From assembly GCF_014395785.1 (NCBI RefSeq), contig NZ_CP060713.1, positions 3,376,501 to 3,440,500 of the forward strand: 64,000 bases of DNA, in the 5' to 3' direction. The stretch comes from Nocardioides mesophilus. Lineage in GTDB: Bacteria > Actinomycetota > Actinomycetes > Propionibacteriales > Nocardioidaceae. The notes beneath the pieces are model-generated. The model made no database searches. It was not told where the DNA came from and was given only the letters and a program-made list of their open reading frames with translations. Below are positions 1-8,969 of this stretch, piece by piece (within the stretch, counting starts at the first letter, position 1; the number at the start of each line of letters is the position of its first letter). A program made the position numbers and the translations under genes.

Positions 1-2
1 CC

Positions 3-101
3 TCGGCGATGGAGCCCCGTGCCTACCGGCTGGTCCGCGAGCAGCTCGAGCGCTACGCGACCGGGCAGCCGCTGGTCAACGTGATGAGCGGCGACTACTA
101 G
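3..101 (+). CDS. C-terminal end of a D-2-hydroxyacid dehydrogenase family protein (partial)
   Basis: Only the last 32 codons lie in the window; the gene enters from the left edge and stops with TAG at 99-101. The tail reads RAYRLVREQLERYATGQPLV followed by NVMSGDY. An F/Y-x-x-x-x-x-x-N/Q-L-x-R-Y-x-x-G-x-P-L-x-N-V ending is characteristic of NAD-dependent D-isomer 2-hydroxyacid dehydrogenases, where it follows the catalytic domain. The catalytic and NAD-binding regions are outside the window, so the substrate cannot be said. The next gene begins 2 bases after the stop, suggesting an operon with the HIT protein. The identification rests on a short tail and is moderate. Confidence 0.55.
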   Translation, partial: SAMEPRAYRLVREQLERYATGQPLVNVMSGDY

Positions 102-103
102 CC

Positions 104-508
104 GTGAGCTCCTGCATCTTCTGCCAGATCGTCGCCGGTGAGGCCGAGGCCTTCGTGATCGCGTCCTCACCCGACGCGGTCGCCTTCCTTGACATCGCCC
201 CACTGTCCCGGGGCCACTCGCTGGTGGTGCCGACCCGGCACGTCAGCGACCTGCTGGAGGGCGGCGCCGAGGTGCTCGCGGAGGTGGCGCCGGTGGTCGA
301 GGAGACCGCGAGGCTGCTGGTCGGCCGGCTCCGGGCCGACGGGATCAACCTGTTCCAGAGCAGCGGTACGGCGGCCGGCCAGGAGGTGCCGCACTTCCAC
401 GTGCACCTGGTGCCGCGGTGGCGCGACGACGGGGTGCTGCGCAACCTGGTCGGTGAGCCCAGCGGGGCCGAAGACCTCGACGCGCTGCACGTCGAGCTCC
501 TCGGTTGA
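104..508 (+). CDS. HIT family protein (histidine triad nucleotide hydrolase)
   Basis: A 134-residue cytosolic protein of the usual HIT size. The family signature HFHVHLVPR (His97, His99, His101) forms the nucleotidyl-transfer site that hydrolyses phosphoramidates or nucleoside phosphate esters. The N-terminal SSCIFCQIVAGEAEAFVI is the typical CxFC opening, and the Cys pair may bind zinc. The GTG start at 104 is 2 bases after the upstream stop, so the gene is probably translated as part of the same message. The physiological substrate is not predictable from sequence. Confidence 0.93.
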   Translation: MSSCIFCQIVAGEAEAFVIASSPDAVAFLDIAPLSRGHSLVVPTRHVSDLLEGGAEVLAEVAPVVEETARLLVGRLRADGINLFQSSGTAAGQEVPHFHVHLVPRWRDDGVLRNLVGEPSGAEDLDALHVELLG

Positions 509-558
509 GCCGCGGGTGCCGGGAGGCCCCGGCACCCGCGGGTCGGTCGCCCCGTCGG

Positions 559-2001
559 TCAGACGGTGACCCGGCCGTTCTCGAACAGCCGGGGGACCCG
601 GTGGTTCGCCACGAACACGCCGTCCGGGTCGACTGCCGACCGGATCCCGGCCAGCCGGCGCCACGCCTCGGCGCCGTAGGCGGTCCGCGGGTCGACCGGG
701 TTCTCCGCGAAGTTCAGGTACTGCCGGCCGTTCGCCCACGGGGAGAGCGCGCCGGTCAGCCGGACGGCGTCCGCGTGCCCCTGCGCCGCCATCTCCGGGG
801 TCAGCGCCATCGCTCCGGCGAAGCCCACGAACGCCGCGTCGAGGTGCGAGAGGGCCCCGCCGCCCTCGTGGGGACGGCCCAACGCCCCGCCGAGCTGGCG
901 CAGCTCGCCCATCAGCAGCGAGGTGCCGGAGCCCGGTCCGATCTCGGTGAGGAAGGCGTCCACCGCGGCGTCCGGCAGGGAGCCGAGCATCGTGGTGTCG
1001 GAGACCACCGGCGTCGGACCCTCCGGGTCCATGTGCAGGCGCACCAGCGACCCGGCGGGGACCCGGTCGAAGGTGTCGATCTCGGGCCGCAGCGCCCGCA
1101 GGTCGCCGAGCAGCTCGCGGCCGTGCACGTCGGTGCCGAGCACGGCGCCGTCGATGACGACCACGGACCGTCCGCGCAGCGGCTCGGGGATGTCCGGCAG
1201 CGGCGGCAGGTGGAGCACCCGGAACGAGGTGGTGACCTCGTCGGGGGCTGCCGGCGCCCAGGAGGCCCAGCGGCGCAGCACCCGCTCGGCGTCGGCGACG
1301 TCCCAGATCAGCATGCCGGCGTACGCCGTGGCGATCCGGAACAGCGAGAACTCCAGCGCGGTGACGACGCCGAAGCTGCCGCCTCCGCCGCGCACCGCCC
1401 AGAACAGCTCGGGGTTCTCGGTGGCGTCGGCACGCACGGTGCTGCCGTCGGCGAGCACCATCTCGACGGCGGTCAGGCTGTTCGTGGCGAGACCGAGCTT
1501 GCGGGCGTACCAGCCGATGCCGCCGCCGAGGGAGTAGCCGGCGATGCCGACGTCGGGGGAGGAGCCGTGCAGGGCGGCCAGGCCGTGCTCGGCCGCGGCT
1601 TCGACCGCGGGAAGCCACACGGTGCCGGCTTCGACCCGGGCGACCCGGCGCTCGGTGTCGATGCTGACCCCGCTCATCTGCGAGGTCCGGAGCAGGACGA
1701 CGTCGGAGAGGTCCTGCGCGGCCAGCGGCCCGGCGTTGTGCCCGGTGCTCTGCGGAGCGACCCGGAGCCCGGCGGCGACGGCGGCGCGGACCACCTCGGC
1801 GACCTCACCGGCGCTGCGGGGCAGGGCGACAGCGGCCGGCTGCTGGTCGACGGCGGCGTTCCAGGCGCCGCGGGCAGCGTCGTAGCCGGGGTCGCCGGCC
1901 ACGTGCACCCGGCCGGCGCACAGGTGCCGCAGGGCGGAGGCGGCGATCGGGGCGGCCGCGTGCGCGGTGGCGGGACGGGCGGGGAAGGTCTGGCTGGTCA
2001 T
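559..2001 (-). CDS. FAD-binding oxidoreductase, berberine bridge enzyme (BBE) type
   Basis: A 480-residue flavoprotein with an FAD-binding PCMH/FAD_binding_4 domain (about residues 50-190) and a C-terminal BBE motif (AYGAEAWRRLAGIRSAVDPD, about 440-465). QSTGHNAG around residue 88 holds the His that in this family carries the covalent flavin; a Cys for bicovalent linkage is not obvious. PDVGIAGYSLGGGIGW and RGGGGSFGVVTALEF are conserved FAD-contacting segments. The ATG at 1999-2001 is preceded by AGGAG six bases upstream. It is divergent from a SARP-family regulator, an arrangement that suggests dedicated control. Substrate unknown; relatives oxidise sugars, polyketides or aromatic alcohols. 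Confidence 0.88.
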   Translation of the reverse strand: MTSQTFPARPATAHAAAPIAASALRHLCAGRVHVAGDPGYDAARGAWNAAVDQQPAAVALPRSAGEVAEVVRAAVAAGLRVAPQSTGHNAGPLAAQDLSDVVLLRTSQMSGVSIDTERRVARVEAGTVWLPAVEAAAEHGLAALHGSSPDVGIAGYSLGGGIGWYARKLGLATNSLTAVEMVLADGSTVRADATENPELFWAVRGGGGSFGVVTALEFSLFRIATAYAGMLIWDVADAERVLRRWASWAPAAPDEVTTSFRVLHLPPLPDIPEPLRGRSVVVIDGAVLGTDVHGRELLGDLRALRPEIDTFDRVPAGSLVRLHMDPEGPTPVVSDTTMLGSLPDAAVDAFLTEIGPGSGTSLLMGELRQLGGALGRPHEGGGALSHLDAAFVGFAGAMALTPEMAAQGHADAVRLTGALSPWANGRQYLNFAENPVDPRTAYGAEAWRRLAGIRSAVDPDGVFVANHRVPRLFENGRVTV

Positions 2002-2157
2002 GAGCTCTCCTGCGGAGGGTCGAGATGAACTGGTGAGAACACCGTGCCGCGCCGTTCTGGGAGCTCTCTGGGGATCGACTGGGGGTCGACCGGGGGTCCG
2101 CGGTGCCGGACCCTGCAGGGCTGCCCGAAGGGGGCCCGCGGGACGGCCGCGGCGCCC

Positions 2158-2163
2158 TATGCT
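2158..2163 (+). promoter_or_regulatory. -10 box of a leaderless promoter (SARP regulator)
   Basis: TATGCT is followed after 6 bases by the GTG at 2170. This TANNNT-N6/7-start spacing predicts that the transcript begins at the start codon. It is the main reason for choosing GTG 2170 over the in-frame ATG at 2044. Confidence 0.55.
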
Positions 2164-2169
2164 GCCGAC

Positions 2170-5100
2170 GTGGAGGTCGCGGTGCTGGGGCCGGTGCAGG
2201 TCCGTCGGGGCCCGGACAGCGTCGCTCTGGGCACCCGCAAGCAGCGGGAGCTGCTGGCGGCGCTGGCGCTGCATGCCGGCCGTCCGGTGCCCGTCGACAC
2301 CCTGGTCGACCTGCTCTGGGCGGACGCGCCGCCGCCGGGGGTCTCCGCGACGCTGCAGTCGTACGTCGCCGGGCTGCGCCGCGCCCTCGAGCCGCAACGG
2401 GAACGCCGGGCGCCGGCCAGCGTGCTCGTCACCGTCGACTCCGGTTACGCCCTCCGGCTCCCGGCCCAGGCCCTCGACGCGACCCGGTTCGACCAGCTGG
2501 TCACCGAGCAGCACCACCGGGTCGGCGCGGACCCGTCGGCCGAGGAGCTCGCCGAGCTGGTCGACCGACTCGACGAGGCACTCGCCCTGTGGCGCGGCGA
2601 CCCCTACGCCGAGCTCGAGGACGCACCCGCCGCCGAGGCGGAGCGGACCCGGCTCGGCGAGCTGCGGCTGCTGGCGCTGGAGGACCGCGCGGTCGCGGAG
2701 CTGGCGCGGGGCCACCACTCGACGGTCGCCGGCCAGCTCGAGGCGCTGACGGCCGCGCACCCGTTGCGGGAGCGGCTCTGGGCGCTGCGTGCCCTCGCGC
2801 TCACCCGGTCGGGACGGCAGGCGGAGGCGCTGGAGGTGCTGCGCGAGATCCGCACGCTGCTGGTCGAGGAGCTCGGGCTCGAGCCGGGCCACGAGCTGCG
2901 GAAGCTGCAGGGCGCGATCCTGGCGCAGGACCCGGGGCTGGACTGGACCCCGCCGCCGTCCGGAGTCGCGACCCGCGGCCCGTCCGCTCCAGGGCCCGTG
3001 CCCGCGGCCGACGCCCGGTCCCTCCCCGGGCCGGCCGGTCCCGGAGCCGTCGCCCCGACCACCCCCACCGGCCCCACCACCCCGACCACCCCGACCGCCC
3101 CCAATGGCGCGGCCGGCGGTGCCGGCCCGAACTTCTGGCCGATGGTCGGCCGGTCCGCGGAGCTGGCCGTGCTGGCCGGGCTCCTCGACACCGCCGACAC
3201 CGGCCGGCCAGCCTTCGCCGCGGTGACCGGCGATCCCGGGATCGGCAAGACCCGGCTGACCTCCGAGCTCGCCGCGCTCGCACGTGCCCGAGGTGCCACT
3301 GTGCTGGTCGGCAGCTGCTCGCAGGACGACGGCGCGCCGCCGCTGTGGCCCTGGCGCCCGGTGCTCGCCGGTCTCGGGGCGGAGCTCCCGCGGGCCGCCC
3401 CGGGCGACCGCGAGGACGAGGGCGCCCAGTTCCGCTCCTGGGAGGCCGTGGTGGCCACGATCCACGAGGCCGCGGCGCAGCGTCCGCTGCTGCTGGTGCT
3501 CGACGACCTGCACTGGGCCGACCGGTCCTCGCTGCGCGTGCTGCGCCTGCTGGTGGAGACCGTGCAGGAGGGACGCCTGGCAGTCGTCGGCACCTGGCGC
3601 CCGCACCCGCCGCCGCGCGAGGCGCTGGCGGACGTCGCGGAGTCACTCGCGCGCCGGCACGCGCTGCGCCTGGAGCTCACGGGCCTGGACGCCGCCGGGG
3701 CCGCCGAGGTGGTCACCGCGGTGACCCACGACCGCCCGTCCGCGGTGGAGGCGGAGTCGCTGGCCCTCCGCACCGACGGCAACCCGTTCTTCCTCGTGGA
3801 GTACGCCCGGCTGGCGGCCGAGGGCGGCGACCTGGCGGCCCTGCTCGCCGAGCCCGACCCGCCGACCGCCGTCCACGACGTGCTGGTCCGCCGGATCGAG
3901 CGGCTGGAGGAGCCGACCCGGGCCGTGCTGCGGACAGCCTCGGTGGTCGGCCGCGAGTTCGACACCGGCACGGTCGCCGCGGCCGGCGGCCTCGACGAGG
4001 ACGACGTGCTGGACCTGCTCGAGCCGGCGCGGGTCGCCGGGCTCGTCCGCGAGGACGGCGTGGACCGCTGGGCGTTCGCGCACGCGCTGGTCCGCGACAC
4101 CGTGTACGCCGCGCTGCCGGCGACCCGCCGGGCGCGGGTGCACGTCCGGGTCGCCGAGGCGCTGGAGGGCCGCGGCCGCGAGACCGAGCAGGCCCGGCAC
4201 TGGCTGGAGGCCGGGCCGGGGCACGCCGCACGGGCCTGGCCGTCCGCGGCTGCGGCCGCCGCCGCCACCCGGCGCCTGCACGCCCACGACGAGTCCGCGG
4301 AGCTGTTGGTCGCGGCGCTGGAGGCGCAGCAGCGGGATCCGGCGGCGACCGACGTCGACCGCTGGGAGCTGCTCATGCAGCTGATCGACGCCCGACGGTG
4401 GAGCGGCCACTGGCAGGCCGTGGTCGACGTCGAGGTGGAGGCGGTCGCGCTGGCCGAACGGCTGGGGGACGACGACCGGGTCGCCGCGGCGGCCACGGCG
4501 ATGACGCTGAGCCTGTGGAGCTCTGCTCCCTTCGGACAGGTCAACGAGGTCGTGGTCGGTGCCCTCAGGCGCTGCCTGGCCCGGCTGCCCGGTGGCGACA
4601 GCCGGTCCCGGTGCCTGGTGCTGCTCGGCCTCGCCAACGAGCTGTACTTCACGGCCGACTTCGACCAGCGCCGGTCATGGATCGCGGAGGCCGTGGCGAT
4701 GGCACGCCGGATCGGCGAGCCGGGGCTGCTGCTGGACGCGCTGATGGTCGCGCAGATCGCGCTGTTCGTCCCGGCGACGGCGGCGGACCGGCTCGTCTGG
4801 CTGAGCGAGGCCGTCGCCCTGGCCGAGGCGTCAGGCGACGAGCGGCGGCTGGCGGTGGCCGCGACGTTGCGGGCCGTGGTCGTGGGGGAGCTGGGCCGGG
4901 TGGAGGAGCTGGGACCGGCGCTGACGCTGGCGCAGCGGGAGGCGACCCGGCTGCGCCACCAGTACGCCCTGGTGATCCTGGCGGCCACCGAGGTGCCCTG
5001 GCTGGCGATGGCCGGCCGGTTCGAGGAGTGCGAGGACCGGCTGGAACGGATGCAGCGCCTGATGCAGCTGATGGGCCTCGTCGAGGGCGAGAACCTGCTC

Positions 5101-5580
5101 ACCGTGGTCAGCCTGGCGCTGTGGCGGGGCACCCCGCTGGCCGTGGTCGACGAGCTGGTCGCGGTGGTCGAGGCGGAGACGCTGCTCGGCCCTCTCGCCG
5201 TCGTCTGCCTGCTGCGCGGCGGAGAGGTGGACCGGGCCCGGACGATGGCCGAGAAGCACCCCTTCGAGCTCGACGCCGACACCTGGGCGTCGCCCCTGCT
5301 GTGGGGCTGTGCGGCGGAGACCGCGCTCGGGCTCGGCGACGCGGTCCTGGGACGTCGGGCGTACGCCGCGCTGGCGCCGTACGCCGGCCGCGCCCTCACG
5401 GCCGGCGCGCACTGCGCACTGGGCCCGGTGGACGCCTTCCTCGCCCTCGCGGCCGCAGCCGGCGGTGAGGGCGACGCGGCGACGCGGCACGCGGACCGGG
5501 CGGAGCAGCTCGTCGAGCAGTGGCAGATCCCGCTGGCCGGGGACTGGCTGCGGGAACTCCGGGGGCGCCACCAATTCTGA
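2170..5580 (+). CDS. SARP/AfsR-like transcriptional regulator with AAA ATPase (BTAD + AAA + TPR)
   Basis: About 1136 residues from GTG 2170. Residues 1-95 form an OmpR-type winged helix (VEVAVLGPVQVRRG, GTRKQRELLAALALHAG). Residues about 100-245 are the BTAD domain. After a Pro/Thr-rich linker comes an AAA_16-type NTPase with Walker A VTGDPGIGKTRL and Walker B LLLVLDDLHWAD, then a long alpha-helical TPR-like region. This is the architecture of large SARP regulators of antibiotic and secondary metabolism. It is divergent from the BBE oxidase, its most likely local target (inference). An in-frame ATG at 2044 would add 42 low-complexity residues, and no family homology is seen there. Confidence 0.87.
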   Translation: MEVAVLGPVQVRRGPDSVALGTRKQRELLAALALHAGRPVPVDTLVDLLWADAPPPGVSATLQSYVAGLRRALEPQRERRAPASVLVTVDSGYALRLPAQALDATRFDQLVTEQHHRVGADPSAEELAELVDRLDEALALWRGDPYAELEDAPAAEAERTRLGELRLLALEDRAVAELARGHHSTVAGQLEALTAAHPLRERLWALRALALTRSGRQAEALEVLREIRTLLVEELGLEPGHELRKLQGAILAQDPGLDWTPPPSGVATRGPSAPGPVPAADARSLPGPAGPGAVAPTTPTGPTTPTTPTAPNGAAGGAGPNFWPMVGRSAELAVLAGLLDTADTGRPAFAAVTGDPGIGKTRLTSELAALARARGATVLVGSCSQDDGAPPLWPWRPVLAGLGAELPRAAPGDREDEGAQFRSWEAVVATIHEAAAQRPLLLVLDDLHWADRSSLRVLRLLVETVQEGRLAVVGTWRPHPPPREALADVAESLARRHALRLELTGLDAAGAAEVVTAVTHDRPSAVEAESLALRTDGNPFFLVEYARLAAEGGDLAALLAEPDPPTAVHDVLVRRIERLEEPTRAVLRTASVVGREFDTGTVAAAGGLDEDDVLDLLEPARVAGLVREDGVDRWAFAHALVRDTVYAALPATRRARVHVRVAEALEGRGRETEQARHWLEAGPGHAARAWPSAAAAAAATRRLHAHDESAELLVAALEAQQRDPAATDVDRWELLMQLIDARRWSGHWQAVVDVEVEAVALAERLGDDDRVAAAATAMTLSLWSSAPFGQVNEVVVGALRRCLARLPGGDSRSRCLVLLGLANELYFTADFDQRRSWIAEAVAMARRIGEPGLLLDALMVAQIALFVPATAADRLVWLSEAVALAEASGDERRLAVAATLRAVVVGELGRVEELGPALTLAQREATRLRHQYALVILAATEVPWLAMAGRFEECEDRLERMQRLMQLMGLVEGENLLTVVSLALWRGTPLAVVDELVAVVEAETLLGPLAVVCLLRGGEVDRARTMAEKHPFELDADTWASPLLWGCAAETALGLGDAVLGRRAYAALAPYAGRALTAGAHCALGPVDAFLALAAAAGGEGDAATRHADRAEQLVEQWQIPLAGDWLRELRGRHQF

Positions 5581-5625
5581 GCGACCCACCGATGAGTTCG
5601 GAGTAGCGTGCCGGTCTGTACACCG

Positions 5626-5648
5626 GGGCCGGTCGTCGGGACCGGCCC
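5626..5648 (+). promoter_or_regulatory. Hairpin directly abutting the ribosome-binding site of the BNR gene
   Basis: GGGCCGGTC (5626-5634) and GACCGGCCC (5640-5648) form a perfect 9-bp stem with a 5-base loop; the Shine-Dalgarno GAGGAGG starts at the next base (5649). It could be the terminator of the SARP gene or a 5' UTR hairpin affecting translation or stability. No T run follows. Confidence 0.45.
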
Positions 5649-5661
5649 GAGGAGGGGTGTC

Positions 5662-6747
5662 ATGACCGAGACCGTGCTGATGATCGGCACCCGCAAGGGG
5701 CTCTGGCTGGCCCGCAGCGCCGACCGCGTCGACTGGAAGCTGGAGGGGCCCGACGAGCTGAGGAGCGAGGTGCACGCGGTCGCGTTCGACCGGCGCGCGG
5801 ACAGCCCGCGGATGTTCATGGCCAGCCGCAGCTGGCACTGGGGACCGCAGCTGCTCCGTTCCGACGACCTCGGCCGGACGTGGCAGCGCAGCGACGAGGG
5901 AGCGATCAAGTTCCCCGAGGACACCGGCGCGAGCCTGGAGGCGGTCTGGTCGATCGCCCCGTCCCCCGCGGACCCGGACGTCGTCTGGGCCGGCACCGAG
6001 CCGTCGGCGCTGTTCCGCTCCACCGACCGCGGCGAGAGCTTCACGATGGTGCGCTCGCTGTGGGACCACCCGCACCGCCCGCAGTGGGGAGCGGGGTTCG
6101 GAGGTCAGGCGATCCACACGCTGCTGCCGCACCCGACCGACCCGGACCAGCTCACCGTCGCGATGTCCACCGGCGGCGTCTACCGGACCTTCGACGCCGG
6201 CGAGACGTGGGCGCCGGCCAACGTCGGCATCAAGGCCGAGTTCTTCCCCGGTGAGGTGCAGTACCCCGAGTTCGGCCAGTGCGTGCACAAGGTGGCCCGC
6301 GACGCCGACGACCCGGACCGGCTCTACGCGCAGAACCATGGCGGCGTCTACCGCAGCGACGACCGCGGCGACTCCTGGACCTCCATCGCCGACGGACTGC
6401 CCAGCGACTTCGGCTTCCCGGTCGTCGCGCACCCGCGCCGAGGCGGGACGGTGTTCGTGCTGCCGCTCGGCGGCGCCGACGCGCGCTACCCGGTCGACGG
6501 GGACTGCCGGGTCTACCGCTCCACCGACGCCGGGGGGAGCTGGCAGGCGCTGGGTCGCGGGCTGCCGGACGACTTCTACTCCGCGGTGATGCGTGACGCG
6601 ATGTGCGCCGATGGCGGCGACCCGGCCGGGATCTACTTCGGCAGCCGGGACGGCACCGTGATGGCGAGCGCCGACGAGGGGGAGAGCTGGCGTCCGGTCG
6701 CCGAGCACCTGCCCGACGTGCTCTGCGTGCGGGCCGCCGAGCTCTGA
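5662..6747 (+). CDS. BNR/sialidase-like beta-propeller protein
   Basis: A 361-residue protein built from repeated SxDxGxxW Asp-box blades: RSTDRGESF, RTFDAGETW, RSDDRGDSW, RSTDAGGSW and SADEGESW. This is the BNR/VPS10-type propeller fold. No signal peptide is present, so it probably acts in the cytoplasm. The start METVLMIGTRKGLWLARS (ATG 5662, preceded by GAGGAGG) is typical of actinobacterial family members annotated as exo-alpha-sialidase or glycosyl hydrolase. The catalytic Arg triad of sialidases is not evident, so enzymatic activity should not be assumed. Confidence 0.8.
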   Translation: MTETVLMIGTRKGLWLARSADRVDWKLEGPDELRSEVHAVAFDRRADSPRMFMASRSWHWGPQLLRSDDLGRTWQRSDEGAIKFPEDTGASLEAVWSIAPSPADPDVVWAGTEPSALFRSTDRGESFTMVRSLWDHPHRPQWGAGFGGQAIHTLLPHPTDPDQLTVAMSTGGVYRTFDAGETWAPANVGIKAEFFPGEVQYPEFGQCVHKVARDADDPDRLYAQNHGGVYRSDDRGDSWTSIADGLPSDFGFPVVAHPRRGGTVFVLPLGGADARYPVDGDCRVYRSTDAGGSWQALGRGLPDDFYSAVMRDAMCADGGDPAGIYFGSRDGTVMASADEGESWRPVAEHLPDVLCVRAAEL

Positions 6748-6825
6748 GCCTGTGTTGGTGTTCGTTGCCCTGGCGGTGCACCCGACGTCGTCATGGTCGA
6801 AGGTCTCGTCGACCGGAGGCCGCTG

Positions 6826-7170
6826 ATGCGGCTCGAAGCTGCTCTCGACCGTCTGTTCCCGTTCGCGCGCGCGATCGACGTGGTCGTGCCGCTCACCGAT
6901 GAGGGCGGGTTCCTGGCCGAGCTCGTGCTTCCGGTGAAGGCCGGAGAGACACAGCTGCAGGTGTGCCGGATCCGGCAGGGCTCCGACGAGGGACCGTGGG
7001 AGGACCGGCTCCGGTGGCGAGGGCCGGGTCACCGCGCGAGCGACGGTCATGGACGGTGGTCGTTCCTCGCCGCCTGGGACGGGGTGGCCTCGATCGAGGA
7101 GGTACAGGCATTGGTGATGTTCCGGCTGGTGCGTGACCCGCAGCTCGGAGACACCGAGCCGCAGCGGTAG
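6826..7170 (+). CDS. Hypothetical protein
   Basis: A 114-residue product with G/C-biased third positions along its length, which supports real coding. GGAGG at 6815-6819 is 6 bases before ATG 6826; an in-frame ATG at 6793 lacks a good ribosome site. The sequence has an amphipathic N terminus ([18 protein letters not shown]) and a C-terminal half rich in Trp and Arg. No signal peptide, membrane segment or known motif is recognised. It lies 78 bases after the BNR gene and about 100 bases before ilvD, on the same strand. Confidence 0.5.
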   Translation: MRLEAALDRLFPFARAIDVVVPLTDEGGFLAELVLPVKAGETQLQVCRIRQGSDEGPWEDRLRWRGPGHRASDGHGRWSFLAAWDGVASIEEVQALVMFRLVRDPQLGDTEPQR

Positions 7171-7261
7171 GAGTCGCGAGCTGCTTCCGGAGAAGGCCGC
7201 CGGGCGGCGCCGGTCGTTCTCGCCAGGCGGCGGTCGACGGGTCGCCGCCCGGCCCGCGGCG

Positions 7262-7267
7262 TACGAT
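7262..7267 (+). promoter_or_regulatory. -10 box of a leaderless ilvD promoter
   Basis: TACGAT followed by 7 bases and the ATG of ilvD at 7275. No Shine-Dalgarno precedes the ATG, consistent with a leaderless transcript. Confidence 0.55.
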
Positions 7268-7274
7268 CCGGTTC

Positions 7275-8956
7275 ATGCCAGAGACCCCCGACATCAAGCC
7301 CCGCAGCCGCGACGTGACCGACGGCCTGGAGCGCGCGGCGGCGCGCGGCATGCTCCGCGCGGTGGGCATGGGCGACGACGACTTCGCCAAGCCGCAGATC
7401 GGCGTCGCCTCGTCCTGGAACGAGATCACCCCCTGCAACCTGTCGCTGGACCGGCTCGCGAAGGCCGTGAAGAACGGCGTGCACGCCGCCGGCGGCTACC
7501 CGCTGGAGTTCGGCACCATCTCGGTCTCCGACGGCATCTCGATGGGTCACGAGGGCATGCACTTCTCGCTGGTCTCGCGTGAGGTGATCGCCGACAGCGT
7601 CGAGACCGTGATGATGGCCGAGCGCCTCGACGGCTCCGTGCTGCTCGCCGGGTGCGACAAGTCGCTGCCGGGCATGATGATGGCCGCCGCGCGACTCGAC
7701 CTCGCCAGCGTCTTCCTCTACGCCGGCTCGATCATGCCCGGCCAGGTCGACGGCCGCGACGTCACGATCATCGACGCCTTCGAGGCGGTCGGCGCCTGCC
7801 TGGCCGGCAAGATCACCCGGGAGGAGGTCGACCGGATCGAGCGGGCGATCTGCCCCGGCGAGGGCGCCTGCGGCGGCATGTACACCGCCAACACGATGGC
7901 CGCCGTCGGCGAGGCGCTCGGCATGTCCCTGCCGGGCTCCGCGGCCCCACCCGCGGTGGACCGCCGCCGCGACGGCTTCGCGCACCGCTCCGGCGAGGCC
8001 GTGGTGAACCTGCTGCGCAAGGGCATCACCGCCCGGCAGATCATGACCATGGAGGCGTTCGAGAACGCGATCACCGTGGTGATGGCGCTCGGCGGCTCCA
8101 CCAACGCGGTCCTGCACCTGCTGGCGATCGCCCGCGAGGCGGAGGTCGACCTCACCCTCGACGACTTCAACCGGATCGGTGCCAAGGTGCCGCACATCGG
8201 CGACCTGAAGCCGTTCGGCCGCTACGTGATGAACGACGTCGACAAGGTCGGCGGCATCCCGGTCGTGATGAAGGCGCTGCTCGAGGCGGGCCTGATGCAC
8301 GGCGACTGCCTGACCGTGACCGGCAGGACGCTGGCGGAGAACCTGGAGGAGATCGCACCCCCGGACCTCGACGGTGACGTCATCCGGCAGCTCACCGCGC
8401 CGATCCACAAGACCGGCGGCCTGACGATCCTCAAGGGCTCGCTCGCCCCGAGGGCGCGGTCGTGAAGTCGGCCGGCTTCGACGAGTCGGTCTTCGAGGGC
8501 ACCGCCCGGGTCTTCGACGGCGAGCGGGCCGCGATGGACGCGCTCGAGGCTGGTCAGATCCAGGCCCGCGACGTGGTGGTGATCCGCTACGAAGGGCCCA
8601 AGGGCGGCCCGGGGATGCGCGAGATGCTGGCGATCACCGGCGCGATCAAGGGAGCCGGCCTCGGCAAGGACGTGCTGCTGCTGACCGACGGCCGCTTCTC
8701 CGGAGGTACGACGGGCCTGTGCGTCGGGCACGTCGCCCCGGAGGCCGTCGACGGCGGGCCGATCGCCTTCGTCCGGGACGGCGACCCGATCCGGCTGGAC
8801 GTGGCCAACCAGCGCCTCGACGTCGACGTGGACGTCGCGGAGCTCGAGGCCCGCAGGGACGGCTGGGCGCCGCTGCAGCCGAAGTTCACCAAGGGTGTGC
8901 TGGGCAAGTACGCCAAGGTCGTGCAGTCCGCCGCTCACGGCGCGGTGTGCGGCTGA
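7275..8956 (+). pseudogene. ilvD: Dihydroxy-acid dehydratase, interrupted by a -1 frameshift
   Basis: IlvD dehydrates 2,3-dihydroxy-isovalerate and -3-methylvalerate, the third step of Val/Ile synthesis. Frame 1 (7275-8465, 396 residues) contains the Fe-S/Mg regions [15 protein letters not shown] and [20 protein letters not shown]. Frame 2 (8462-8956) carries the remaining ~164 residues with [12 protein letters not shown] and [20 protein letters not shown]. Together they give a normal ~561-residue enzyme. At 8446-8449 GCCCCGAG replaces the expected GCCCCCGAG (Ala-Pro-Glu); adding one C restores the frame. The break creates a GTGA overlap at 8462-8465 by chance. A sequencing error is the simplest explanation because the rest of the pathway is intact, but a real null allele cannot be excluded. 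Confidence 0.9.
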
Positions 8957-8969
8957 GCCCGGTCCCGGG

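Noticed and set aside
2604-6044. Very long open frame on the minus strand (>1100 codons) across the SARP and BNR genes
   Set aside because: It is an antisense shadow typical of high-GC DNA; the Ser/Arg-rich translation matches no family and lies over two well-supported plus-strand genes.
8462-8956. Second half of ilvD as a separate coupled gene (GTGA overlap)
   Set aside because: The two pieces join exactly at a conserved Ala-Pro-Glu-Gly; split IlvD proteins are not known to me and one inserted C explains everything.
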